This document shows positions 19,701 to 30,256 of a stretch of DNA of 33,394 nt, in pieces. The DNA lies in contig JAWQFJ010000472.1 of the NCBI GenBank assembly GCA_034096865.1, positions 1-33,394 of the forward strand. Reading direction: 5' to 3'. Below the pieces are notes generated by a model. The model was not told the origin of the DNA. It ran no database searches and worked only from the letters and a program-made list of their open reading frames with translations. The position numbers were made by a program, and so were the translations under genes. Positions within the stretch are counted from its first letter, which is position 1. Every line of letters begins with the position of its first letter. The stretch is from Theodoxus fluviatilis (Eukaryota; Mollusca; Gastropoda; Cycloneritida; Neritidae).

Positions 19701-22700
19701 CTGCATGTCTGTATCCACACAGTGTGTCTGCATGTCTGTGTCCACACAGTGTGTCTGCATGTCTGTGTCCACACAGTGTGTCTGTATGTCTGTATCCACA
19801 CAGTGTGTCTGCATGTCTGTGTCCACACAGTGTGTCTGTATGTCTGTATCCACACAGTGTGTCTGTATGTCTGTGTCCACACAGTGTGTCTGCATGTCTG
19901 TATCCACACAGTGTGTCTGCATGTCTGTATCCACACAGTGTGTCTGCATGTCTGTGTCCACACAGTGTGTCTGCATGTCTGTATCCACACAGTGTGTCTG
20001 CATGGCTGTATCCACACAGTGTGTCTGCATGTCTGTATCCACACAGTGTGTCTGCATGTCTGTGTCCACACAGTGTGTCTGCATGGCTGTATCCACACAG
20101 TGTGTCTGCATGGCTGTATCCACACAGTGTGTCTGCATGTCTGTATCCACACAGTGTGTCTGCATGGCTGTATCCACACAGTGTGTCTGCATGTCTGTAT
20201 CCACACAGTGTGTCTGCATGTCTGTGTCCACACAGTGTGTCTGCATGGCTGTATCCACACAGTGTGTCTGCATGTCTGTGTCCAGACAGTGTGTCTGCAT
20301 GGCTGTATCCACACAGTGTGTCTGCATGTCTGTGTTCACACAGTGTGTCTGTATGTCTGTGTCCAGACAGTGTGTCTGTATGTCTGTATCCACACAGTGT
20401 GTCTGCATGGCTGTATCCACACAGTGTGTCTGCATGTCTGTATCCACACAGTGTGTCTGCATGGCTGTATCCACACAGTGTGTCTGCATGTCTGTGTCCA
20501 CACAGTGTGTCTGCATGTCTGTATCCACACAGTGTGTCTGCATGGCTGTATCCACACAGTGTGTCTGCATGTCTGTGTCCACACAGTGTGTCTGCATGGC
20601 TGTATCCACACAGTGTGTCTGCATGGCTGTATCCACACAGTGTGTCTGCATGTCTGTGTCCACACAGTGTGTCTGCATGTCTGTATCCACACAGTGTGTC
20701 TGCATGGCTGTATCCACACAGTGTGTCTGCATGGCTGTATCCACACAGTGTGTCTGCATGTCTGTATCCACACAGTGTGTCTGCATGTCTGTATCCACAC
20801 AGTGTGTCTGCATGTCTGTGTCCACACAGTGTGTCTGCATGTCTGTATCCACACAGTGTGTCTGCATGTCTGTATCCACACAGTGTGTCTGCATGTCTGT
20901 GTCCACACAGTGTGTCTGCATGGCTGTATCCACACAGTGTGTCTGCATGGCTGTATCCACACAGTGTGTCTGCATGTCTGTGTTCACACAGTGTGTCTGC
21001 ATGTCTGTATCCACACAGTGTGTCTGCATGTCTGTATCCACACAGTGTGTCTGCATGTCTGTATCCACACAGTGTGTCTGCATGTCTGTGTTCACACAGT
21101 GTGTCTGCATGTCTGTGTTCACACAGTGTGTCTGTATGTCTGTATCCACACAGTGTGTCTGCATGTCTGTGTTCACACAGTGTGTCTGTATGTCTGTATC
21201 CACACAGTGTGTCTGCATGTCTGTGTTCACACAGTGTGTCTGTATGTCTGTATCCACACAGTGTGTCTGCATGTCTGTGTCCACACAGTGTGTCTGCATG
21301 GCTGTATCCACACAGTGTGTCTGCATGTCTGTGTCCACACAGTGTGTCTGCATGTCTGTATCCACACAGTGTGTCTGCATGGCTGTATCCACACAGTGTG
21401 TCTGCATGTCTGTGTTCACAGTGTGTCTGCATGGCTGTATCCACACAGTGTGTCTGCATGGCTGTATCCACACAGTGTGTCTGCATGTCTGTGTCCAGAC
21501 AGTGTGTCTGCATGGCTGTATCCACACAGTGTGTCTGCATGTCTGTGTCCACACAGTGTGTCTGTATGTCTGTATCCACACAGTGTGTCTGCATGTCTGT
21601 ATCCACACAGTGTGTCTGCATGTCTGTATCCACACAGTGTGTCTGCATGTCTGTGTCCACACAGTGTGTCTGCATGTCTGTGTTCACACAGTGTGTCTGC
21701 ATGTCTGTGTTCACAGTGTGTCTGTATGTCTGTATCCACACAGTGTGTCTGTATGTCTGTATCCACACAGTGTGTCTGCATGTCTGTGTCCACACAGTGT
21801 GTCTGCATGTCTGTGTCCACACAGTGTGTCTGCATGTCTGTGTTCACAGTGTGTCTGCATGTCTGTGTCCACACAGTGTGTCTGCATGTCTGTGTCCACA
21901 CAGTGTGTCTGCATGTCTGTGTCCACACAGTGTGTCTGCATGTCTGTGTCCACACAGTGTGTCTGCATGTCTGTGTCCACACAGTGTGTCTGTATGTCTG
22001 TATCCACACAGTGTGTCTGCATGTCTGTGTCCACACAGTGTGTCTGCATGTCTGTGTTCACAGTGTGTCTGCATGTCTGTGTTCACAGTGTGTCTGCATG
22101 TCTGTGTCCACACAGTGTGTCTGCATGTCTGTGTTCACAGTGTGTCTGCATGTCTGTGTCCACACAGTGTGTCTGCATGTCTGTGTTCACACAGTGTGTC
22201 TGTATGTCTGTGTCCACACAGTGTGTCTGCATGTCTGTGTTCACAGTGTGTCTGCATGTCTGTATCCACACAGTGTGTCTGCATGTCTGTGTCCACACAG
22301 TGTGTCTGCATGTCTGTATCCACACAGTGTGTCTGCATGTCTGTGTTCACAGTGTGTCTGCATGTCTGTGTCCACACAGTGTGTCTGAATGTCTGTGTCC
22401 ACACAGTGTGTCTGCATGTCTGTGTCCACACAGTGTGTCTGCATGTCTGTGTCCACACAGTGTGTCTGCATGTCTGTGTTCACAGTGTGTCTGCATGTCT
22501 GTGTCCACACAGTGTGTCTGCATGTCTGTGTCCACACAGTGTGTCTGCATGTCTGTGTCCACACAGTGTGTCTGCATGTCTGTGTTCACAGTGTGTCTGC
22601 ATGTCTGTATCCACACAGTGTGTCTGCATGTCTGTGTTCACAGTGTGTCTGCATGTCTGTGTCCACACAGTGTGTCTGCATGTCTGTGTTCACAGTGTGT

Positions 22701-23376
22701 CTGCATGTCTGTGTCCACACAGTGTGTCTGCATGTCTGTGTTCACAGTGTGTCTGCATGTCTGTGTCCACACAGTGTGTCTGCATGTCTGTGTCCACACA
22801 GTGTGTCTGCATGTCTGTATCCACACAGTGTGTCTGTATGTCTGTGTTCACAGTGTGTCTGCATGTCTGTGTCCACACAGTGTGTCTGCATGTCTGTGTC
22901 CACACAGTGTGTCTGCATGTCTGTATCCACACAGTGTGTCTGCATGTCTGTGTTCACAGTGTGTCTGCATGTCTGTGTTCACAGTGTGTCTGCATGTCTG
23001 TGTCCACACAGTGTGTCTGCATGTCTGTGTTCACAGTGTGTCTGCATGTCTGTGTCCACACAGTGTGTCTGCATGTCTGTGTCCACACAGTGTGTCTGCA
23101 TGTCTGTGTCCACACAGTGTGTCTGCATGTCTGTGTCCACACAGTGTGTCTGCATGTCTGTGTCCACACAGTGTGTCTGCATGTCTGTATCCACACAGTG
23201 TGTCTGCATGTCTGTATCCACACAGTGTGTCTGTATGTCTGTATCCACACAGTGTGTCTGCATGTCTGTGTTCACACAGTGTGTCTGCATGTCTGTATCC
23301 ACACAGTGTGTCTGCATGTCTGTATCCACACAGTGTGTCTGCATGTCTGTATCCAGACAGTGTGTCTGAATGTCCG
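16765..23376. repeat. Minisatellite array B, left part (27-bp units, about 245 copies)
   Basis: A continuous array of 27-bp units (for example 17121 to 17148), each containing CTGCATGTCTGTGTCC then ACACAGTGTGT. Common variants are GTATG or GAATG for GCATG, GGCTG for GTCTG, GTA for GTG before TCC, and TTC for TCC. A minority of units are 25 bp, lacking one CA (TTCACAGTG). Because 27 is a multiple of three and no frame of the unit contains a stop, all six frames are open for long distances, with frame switches at the 25-bp units. The giant predicted proteins (for example CVCMSVSTQ repeats) are therefore artefacts. Confidence 0.97.
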
Positions 23377-24691
23377 TGTGACAGATTCATGTTTTCCCCC
23401 CTTTTATCATTAAAATAATTTCCTTGAATGTTTTAAGACTGAAGCCTTTAACGTTTTCATAGCTGAGAAAAGCTGTCCCCTGCTGGATCTTAGTCTCAGA
23501 GAATCCTGGCACAACCTTTCTGCACTGGAGTTGTTTTTCTGGGTCGGATGCCACATGGCTGTTTTTGTATATACCGGACTTCCTGCGAGGTAGGGTGACC
23601 GATGTCCTTGAGCTTGTTTTTCAAAGCTTGCCTTGAAGGCGGGTTTTTCTGCCAAGTCAGCTTTCTGTCCAAGAGTCCCGCGCATGCGTAGAAATGCTTG
23701 ATGTGTTTTAATAAAACCATTTGCTCATTGAGAATTCAGTTAGTTGGCGAAAGGACAGGGTGCTAGAACACCACGCTCCCGTCCAAGCTACTCCGTGTGT
23801 CTGATCCCCTCCCCAGAGCACGTAAAACGAGAGAAGTATTTGTATCATCCCTGTTTGCCCAAAAGAAAGAGAATTGGGCCGTAATTGATTAAATCCCTTT
23901 GGAAGGGGTTGTCACGTATAAGAGAGTAAGTTTTCTCACCCTCCAAACCAAAGCAGTGAGAGTTGTGGAGACTCTCACCCCAGAAGTTGACCAACGCGCT
24001 GACACGCTTGCGGCTGGAGCGAGGCCCGCCTCAAACCCCTCCCAAGAGCGCCTGCCACGCTCGCCTGCACGCCTGCTGGTCTGAGATGCCCAGCCGCACA
24101 GCCGTCGTCTGCTTGAGATCGCTCCCCTCCTGCCTGGCTCCCTCCCGCCTGCCCAGGCTGGAACAACGCTGACCACTACAGCCGGGGAAATCTCACCCCA
24201 GGAGTTTTCATCTGCATTAGCGCTGTGTTGTGGTTGTTTCTGCCCTTTGCCCGAGAGCGCATAGGAGCAGTGATTGATGGCCTTTGTTCTCGGTCGAGAA
24301 CGTGTGATTAGATTGTGAGTCCTCAAGTTTAGTTATGACCTTCATCGTTGGAATTACTAAGGTACAGTGAATACGTATTCTGAACTGTCTCTGAATCTAA
24401 AGAACTGAACTGTTGAACTCTTTTATCCCTAGAAACATTGAACATCATCTATGCTTGAAAGCCACAAAGGGGCGATTGATCGATTATCTGCGTTTTCTGA
24501 TTATTAAATACCCTTTCTTAATTGTCAAACCTGTTGTCCTCCTGTTTATTGCATGGCATGTGCATGACAGAGATTTTGATTTATGATTTATTTTTAATTG
24601 TGCGTTCCTCCTCCTCAAGTAAATCCCCTAGACATAAGCGCATAGCGCCGAGCCTGTGTTTTAATAAACACAAGGGAGGAGAAACGTCACA
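23377..24691 (+). repeat. 5' long terminal repeat (1315 bp)
   Basis: Starts TGTGACAGATTCATG and ends AAACGTCACA. A GC-rich block lies at about 23960-24180. Near the end AATAAA (24663-24668) sits across the loop of a perfect 7-bp hairpin TGTGTTT-TAAT-AAACACA (24655-24672), a plausible polyadenylation signal. The 145-codon minus-strand open frame in the LTR is present in both copies and has no recognised domain; it is not called. Confidence 0.9.
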
Positions 24692-24694
24692 GCA

Positions 24695-24713
24695 TGGGGT
24701 GCTCGTCCAAGAT
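24695..24713 (+). other. Candidate primer-binding site, tRNA-Pro-like
   Basis: TGGGGTGCTCGTCCAAGAT begins three bases after the 5' LTR. It resembles the tRNA-Pro-complementary site TGGGGGCTCGTCC used by some retroelements, with one inserted base and later mismatches. The starting TGG matches the tRNA CCA tail. Confidence 0.55.
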
Positions 24714-25369
24714 GTGGAAGCAATTGTTCAGAGTTTTGTAGGGCATGAATAATTATGTTGGATAACCATTGCCATTGTGATTTATCACCCTTTTTGAGTA
24801 ACCCTGTTTGGCATTCTTGTCTGGGCTTGCTAGAGATCACGTGGTTTGTGATGTTTTGATGTTTGCTGATCTCTTAGCGTTTGTGAAGGTCGCGGAATTT
24901 TCACAATGGATTACAGAGCAGTGTTGAAGATTGAGTCTGAGATTGATTCAATAGATAGAGCAGGTTTGGAGTTTTGATAGAGAAGTTTGGGTTGAGTGCA
25001 GGCGAGGGTTCTACTAAAGATTTTGGCAAGGGATTTTGTGCAAGTTCAGAAGAGCGGAGTTAGTGAGGATAGCAAGGGGGAAGTGGAAGAGGGAAAAACG
25101 AGAAATGGAGGTGAAGTGGGAGGAGAAGAGAGAGAGGGAGAGACAGCAGATGAAGAAGGAGGGGGAAGAGAGAGAAAGGGCTAAAGAAGCTATGAGAAGA
25201 GAGATGGGAAGAAAGGTGAAGAAGTGGGAGAGCTTGGTTTTCGAACAAGCCAAATTGAGGCAGGAGAGAGAGAGAGAGAAGGAGGGAAGAGAGAGAAGAA
25301 AAGGAGAAACAAAGAGAGGGAGAGAATGGTAGAAAAAGGAAGGAGGAGTTCCGACCTAGAGGGGAGCAG
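24714..25369 (+). other. LTR element interior, purine-rich, gag-like charged frame
   Basis: A plus-strand open frame at about 25036-25332 (no ATG at its start) translates to an Arg/Glu/Lys-rich, coiled-coil-like stretch (for example REMGRKVKKWESLVFEQ). LTR elements often have a charged helical region early in gag, so this may be a remnant. It could equally be a product of the AG-rich composition. No zinc knuckle or enzyme motif is visible. Confidence 0.35.
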
Positions 25370-25950
25370 GTGTAAAGCCCTACCTGTGTTGATTAAGGTG
25401 TGAGACCTTATTTGTGTTGATTAAGGTATAAAGCCCTACCTGTGTTGATTAAGGTGTGAATCCTTATCTGTGTTGTTTAAGGTGTGAATCCTTATCTGTG
25501 TTGTTTAAGGTGTGAAGCCTTGTGAAGATGACAGGTGTGAAGCCTGCTTAATTAATGATGATGGTGAGAAGCCTCATCAAAGGTGAGAAGCCTTGTGAAG
25601 ATGACAGGTGTGAAGCCTGCTTAATTAATGATGATGGTGAGAAGCCTCATCAAAGGTGTGAAGCCTTGTGAAGATGACAGGTGTGAAGCCTGCTTAATTA
25701 ATGATGATGGTGAGAAGCCTCATCAAAGGTGTGAAGCCTTGTGAAGATGACAGGTGTGAAGCCTGCTTAATTAATGATGATGGTGAGAAGCCTCATCAAA
25801 GGTGAGAAGCCTTGTGAAGATGACAGGTGTGAAGCCTGCTTAATTAATGATGATGGTGAGAAGCCTCATCAAAGGTAAGAAGCCTTGTGTTGATGACAGG
25901 TGTGAAGCCTGCTTAATTAATGATGAAGGTGAGAAGCCTCATCAAGGGTG
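25370..25950. repeat. Tandem repeats in the LTR element interior (about 30-bp, then 73-bp units)
   Basis: TGTGTTGATTAAGGTGTGA-type units of about 30 bp run to about 25520. A 73-bp unit follows, containing GTGTGAAGCCTGCTTAATTA and GGTGAGAAGCCTCATCAAAG; copies start at 25533, 25606 and onward for about five to six copies. GTGAGAAGCC/GTGTGAAGCC is the shared sub-motif. These repeats occupy the place where gag-pol would be. Confidence 0.93.
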
Positions 25951-26524
25951 TGAAGCCTGATTAATTAAGTTGTTGTGGGTGTGATGCCTACTGAATGTTG
26001 GGTGCGATGCCTAACTAAGTGTTGTGGGAGGAAGATATGCTTCCTATTAGTGTTATCCCTTTGAAGGGTGTCATATTGAGCAGAGTATAGCTCATTGATG
26101 TGCAGGTAATTTTCCCCTGTGGGTACGGGGTTGTTTAAGAATTGTCCCACCGCGTCCCCTACGCGATTCGTAAGAGGCGAATAAATAGGCGGATCGTCAG
26201 ACAGACGATAGTAGTTGTTGTAAATTCCTACTGTTAGAGAGGAAAAGGAACCTCTTTTTGTTCCCTTGATTTCTGTAGACTTACCCTGTAGAGTTTGCAG
26301 GGAGAACGTTTATTTGGTCGTCAATGTGGTGAACGGTTTACCAGAGTTTTGACATGTTTTATGTTGAGTGGCTTTGCTGAAAGTGAATTGGGTTTTGAGT
26401 CCGGATGGACTGGTAGACTGCACTGAAGTTTTGCAGCAACAATGTCAATGATGAGATTGCATCTCCTGTTTTGAGTCTGTGTTTTGAAATTTTCTTGTTA
26501 AACTCAGTAAGAAAATTCCACTTT
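25951..26524 (+). other. LTR element interior, non-coding 3' part
   Basis: No coding domain in any frame. Contains degenerate GGTGTGATGCCT remnants of the upstream repeat and AT-rich sequence leading to the polypurine tract. Confidence 0.6.
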
Positions 26525-26538
26525 GAAGGGGGAGGGAG
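26525..26538 (+). other. Polypurine tract
   Basis: GAAGGGGGAGGGAG lies immediately before the TG of the 3' LTR, as required for plus-strand priming in LTR retrotransposons. It fixes the element's orientation. Confidence 0.85.
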
Positions 26539-27845
26539 TGTGACAGATTCATGTTTTCCCCTCTTTATTGTTTTGATGATTTAAGTGTGTTTTAAGACTG
26601 AAGCCTTTAACGTTTTCATAGCTGAGAAAAGCTGTCCCCTGCTGGATCTTAGTCTCAGAGAATCCTGGCACAACCTTTCTGCACTGGAGTTGTTTTTCTG
26701 GGTCGGATGCCACATGGCTGTTTTTGTATATACCGGACTTCCTGCGAGGTAGGGTGACCGATGTCCTTGAGCTTGTTTTTCAAAGCTTGCCTTGAAGGCG
26801 GGTTTTTCTGCCAAGTCAGCTTTCTGTCCAAGAGTCCCGCGCATGCGTAGAAATGCTTGATGTGTTTCAATAAAACTACATTGCATGCCCAATTTTAATC
26901 AGTTGGCGAAAGGACAGGGTGCTAGAACACCACGCTCCCGTCCAAGCTACTCCGTGTGTCTGATCCCCTCCCCAGAGCACGTAAAACGAGAGAAGTATTT
27001 GTATCATCCCTGTTTGCCCAAAAGAAAGAGAATTGGGCCGTAATTGATTAAATCCCTTTGGAAGGGGTTGTCACGTATAAGAGAGTAAGTTTTCTCACCC
27101 TCCAAACCAAAGCAGTGAGAGTTGTGGAGACTCTCACCCCAGAAGTTGACCAACGCGCTGACACGCTTGCGGCTGGAGCGAGGCCCGCCTCAAACCCCTC
27201 CCAAGAGCGCCTGCCACGCTCGCCTGCACGCCTGCTGGTCTGAGATGCCCAGCCGCACAGCCGTCGTCTGCTTGAGATCGCTCCCCTCCTGCCTGGCTCC
27301 CTCCCGCCTGCCCAGGCTGGAACAACGCTGACCACTACAGCCGGGGAAATCTCACCCCAGGAGTTTTCATCTGCATTAGCGCTGTGTTGTGGTTGTTTCT
27401 GCCCTTTGCCCGAGAGCGCATAGGAGCAGTGATTGATGGCCTTTGTTCTCGGTCGAGAACGTGTGATTAGATTGTGAGTCCTCAAGTTTAGTTATGACCT
27501 TCATCGTTGGAATTACTAAGGTACAGTGAATACGTATTCTGAACTGTCTCTGAATCTAAAGAACTGAACTGTTGAACTCTTTTATCCCTAGAAACATTGA
27601 ACAATCATTATATGCTTGAAAGCCACAAAGGGGCGATTGATCGATTATCTGCGTTTCTGATTATTAAATACCTTTTCTTAATTGTCAAACCTGTTGTCCT
27701 CCTGTTCCTTTGCATGTGCATGACAGAGATTTTGATTTATTATTTTTTTAATTGTGCGTTCCTCCTCCTCAAGTAAATCCCCTAGACATAAGCGCATAGC
27801 GCCGAGCCTGTGTTTTAATAAACACAAGGGAGGAGAAACGTCACA
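26539..27845 (+). repeat. 3' long terminal repeat (1307 bp)
   Basis: Matches the 5' LTR almost perfectly over most of its length, including the AATAAA hairpin (27809-27826). Differences are concentrated in a few short patches: about 26559-26590, 26871-26903, 27603-27616 and 27700-27750. It ends GTCACA, followed directly by array B. Confidence 0.9.
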
Positions 27846-28384
27846 GTCTGTATCCAGACAGTGTGTCTGTATGTCTGTATCCAGACAGTGTGTCTGTATG
27901 TCTGTATCCACACAGTGTGTCTGCATGTCTGTATCCACACAGTGTGTCTGTATGTCTGTATCCAGACAGTGTGTCTGTATGTCTGTGTTCACACAGTGTG
28001 TCTGTATGTCTGTATCCACACAGTGTGTCTGCATGTCTGTGTTCACACAGTGTGTCTGCATGGCTGTATCCACACAGTGTGTCTGCATGTCTGTATCCAC
28101 ACAGTGTGTCTGTATGTCTGTATCCAGACAGTGTGTCTGCATGGCTGTATCCACACAGTGTGTCTGAATGTCTGTGTCCACACAGTGTGTCTGCATGGCT
28201 GTATCCAGACAGTGTGTCTGAATGTCTGTGTTCACACAGTGTGTCTGCATGTCTGTGTCCACACAGTGTGTCTGAATGTCTGTGTCCACACAGTGTGTCT
28301 GCATGTCTGTGTCCACACAGTGTGTCTGCATGGCTGTATCCACACAGTGTGTCTGCATGTCTGTGTTCACAGTGTGTCTGCATG
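27846..28384. repeat. Minisatellite array B, right part (about 20 copies)
   Basis: The same 27-bp units as 16765-23376, in the same orientation, continuing after the LTR element and running into the assembly gap. CAGACAGTGTGTCTG units (a 6-bp hairpin with a GTG loop) and GTATG variants are relatively common here, as at the far left start of the array. Confidence 0.95.
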
Positions 28385-28394
28385 NNNNNNNNNN
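28385..28394. other. Assembly gap (10 N)
   Basis: Ten N separate array B from a second block of array A. The length is likely a placeholder; the real distance and the correctness of the join are unknown. Confidence 0.99.
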
Positions 28395-28620
28395 TGTGCA
28401 CGTCAATGGTTGTGTGTGCACGTCAGTGGTTGTGTGTACACGTCATTGGTTTGTGTGTGCACGTCTGTGGTTGTGTGTGTACACGTCAGTGGTTGTGTGT
28501 GCACGTCAGTGGTTGTGTGTGCACGTCAGTGGTGGTTTGAGTGCACGTTAGTGGTTTGTGTGTGCACGTCAGTGGTTGTGTGTGTACACGTCAGTTGTTG
28601 TGTGTGTATGTCAGTGGATG
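28395..28620. repeat. Minisatellite array A, second block
   Basis: About ten units of the CACGTCAGTGGTTGTGTGTG type, as at 13500-14930, in the same orientation. It decays rightward into TG/CG-rich unique sequence (28620-28740). Confidence 0.93.
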
Positions 28621-28743
28621 TTTGTGCGCGCTTCGGTTGTTCAGTATGTTCACGCGCGTGCGCATGTGGGAGTGCTTGCGTATATGAATGAAGTTAAACG
28701 TCGCATTTGTGCGTACATGTACACGCGCGTGTAAGTGAGCGCG

Positions 28744-28746
<3 letters not shown>

Positions 28747-28782
<36 letters not shown>

Positions 28783-28898
28783 ACGTGTGTGTGTGTGTGT
28801 GTGTGTCTGTGTGTGTGTGTGTGTGTGTATGTGTGTGTCTGTGTGTGTGTGTGTGTGTGTCTGTGTGTGTGTGTGTCTGTGTGTGTGTGTCTGTGTGT

Positions 28899-28939
<41 letters not shown>

Positions 28940-29006
28940 TGTGTGTGTGTCTGTGTGTGTGTGTCTGTGTGTGTGTCTGTGTGTGTGTGTCTGTGTGTGT
29001 GTGTGT

Positions 29007-29042
<36 letters not shown>

Positions 29043-29178
29043 GTGTGTGTGTGTGTCTGTGTGTGTGTGTGTGTCTGTGTGTGTGTGTGTCTGTGTGTGT
29101 GTGTCTGTGTGAGTGTGTGTGTGTGTGTGTGTATGACTGTGGGGGGGGGGTGTCCCATGTGTGTGTGTGTGTGTATGT

Positions 29179-29215
<37 letters not shown>

Positions 29216-29393
29216 TGTGTCTGTGTGTGTGTATGTGTGTCTGGGTGTGTGTGTGCGTCTGTGTGTGTGTGTGTGTGTGTGTGTGTCTGTGTGTGTGTCT
29301 GTGTGTGTGTGTGTGTCTGTGTGTGTGTGTCTGTGTCTGTGTGTGTGTGTGTCTGTGTGTGTGTGTGTGTATGTGTGTGCGTGTGTGTGCATC
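28747..29393. repeat. (TG)n tract of about 650 bp
   Basis: Nearly continuous TGTG with regular TC interruptions (TGTGTCTGTG), a few TATG and CG steps, and a 10-G run at about 29141-29150. Alternating purine-pyrimidine DNA of this length can adopt Z-form in principle. All open frames here are simple-repeat artefacts. Confidence 0.96.
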
Positions 29394-29701
29394 AGGTCGG
29401 GGCTCCAGGGCAGTGGAAGGGCTCCCACGCCGTACTGACGCTGGCGCTGGCGGAGGGTGGAGCTGCACAGATCCAAGAGTTGCATCCTCGAGCGAGACCT
29501 TGGTCTCGCATTGTCTCCCCCCACCCAGAGGTGCAAGCGAGTACCTGCGAGGGAAGTGCTGACAGTGTAGAGCGACTGATTCCTTTTTTCGACCGAGAGC
29601 CAGTGAGTGGAGATGAACTGAGGGCTGACTGCGTCCTCGTGTCTGCCCGCGCCATGTTTGTCACGCCATGCGAGTTTTTGATTGATGAAGTGGCCCGGTG
29701 A
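29394..29701. other. Intronic sequence, no gene recognised
   Basis: GC-rich sequence containing an 18-base near-palindrome GCGAGACCTTGGTCTCGC (29492-29509). An open frame continues out of the TG tract to 29701 but has no recognised domain. It may be the body of the SINE-like element whose tail follows. Confidence 0.45.
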
Positions 29702-29778
29702 GCGGTAGGAATAATGTGAAGCGCTTTGAGATCCAAATATTGCAGAGAATTCGCTATATAAAGACAAATAAAGCTACC
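29702..29778 (+). mobile_element. SINE-like 3' tail
   Basis: TGTGAAGCGCTTTGAGATCC, then TTCGCTATATAAAGACAAATAAA, resembles the conserved 3' tail (AAGCGCTTTGAG followed by a CGCTATATAAA motif) shared by several invertebrate SINE and LINE families. No tRNA-like A and B boxes were identified upstream, so the element's start is unknown. Confidence 0.5.
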
Positions 29779-29934
29779 GGTTTATATACAGTAGGTACGT
29801 GAGCGTAAAAGTACACGAGCTTGCGCACGCGTAATGTTTGAGCAAGCGTTTGACTGCGGGCAGAATCATTTGCACACGTCACCGTTGCACGTTCATCGCT
29901 GCATCCATTTCTGCTGTTCCCTGTAGTCTGCCTT

Positions 29935-30256
29935 TCCATCCTCCATCATTACTGCTTACCTCTGACTCCTGTCCGCTTCATCATTACTGCTCGCCCTCTG
30001 ACTTCTGTCCGCTCCATCATCACTGCTCGCCCTCTGACTTCTGTCCACTCCATCATCACTGCTTGCCTCTGACTCCTGTCCGCTCCATCATCACTGCTTG
30101 CCTCTGACTCCTGTCCGCTCCATCATCACTGCTTGCCTCTGACTCCTGTCCACTCCATCATTACTGCTTGCCTCTGACTCCTGTCCGCTCCATCATCACT
30201 GCTTGCCCTCTGACTCCTGTCCGCTCCATCATCACTGCTTGCCCTCTGACTCCTCC
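29935..30256. repeat. 35-bp tandem repeat before exon 3, about nine copies
   Basis: Units of CTCCATCATCACTGCTTGCC then TCTGACTCCTGTCCG (for example 30061 to 30096), with 36-bp variants carrying an extra C. It is pyrimidine-rich on the sense strand and ends about 90 bp before the exon 3 acceptor, so it may influence acceptor choice. Confidence 0.94.

Larger units (their letters stand above)
23372..27850 (+). mobile_element. Non-autonomous LTR retrotransposon inserted in array B
   Basis: Two near-identical LTRs (23377-24691 and 26539-27845) begin TGTGAC and end GTCACA. A primer-binding-like site follows the first and a polypurine tract precedes the second. The flanks are GTCCG (23372-23376) and GTCTG (27846-27850), a 5-bp target duplication with one change. 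Array B units continue on both sides, so the insertion point in the minisatellite is clear. The 1.85-kb interior has no protease, reverse transcriptase, RNase H or integrase, so movement would need proteins from a relative. Orientation is plus, from the order of the priming sites. Confidence 0.9.

Noticed and set aside
16710..23418. Open frames of up to about 2200 codons with CVCMSVSTQ-, SVSACLCPH- or VCLHVCVHT-type repeats, and their minus-strand partners
   Set aside because: They are translations of the 27-bp minisatellite, which has no stop in any of six frames. Several frames are open at once, there is no domain, and frame changes track the 25-bp units.
23889..24326. 145-codon minus-strand frame, repeated at 27048-27485
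   Set aside because: It lies within both LTRs, has no recognised domain, and is identical only because the LTRs are.
16765..28384. CRISPR-like array
   Set aside because: Units are head-to-tail with no unique spacers, in an animal genome with introns.
28747..29701. 316-codon frame through the TG tract into GC-rich sequence
   Set aside because: Mostly simple repeat; the non-repeat end has no recognised domain and lies in a receptor intron beside a SINE-like tail.
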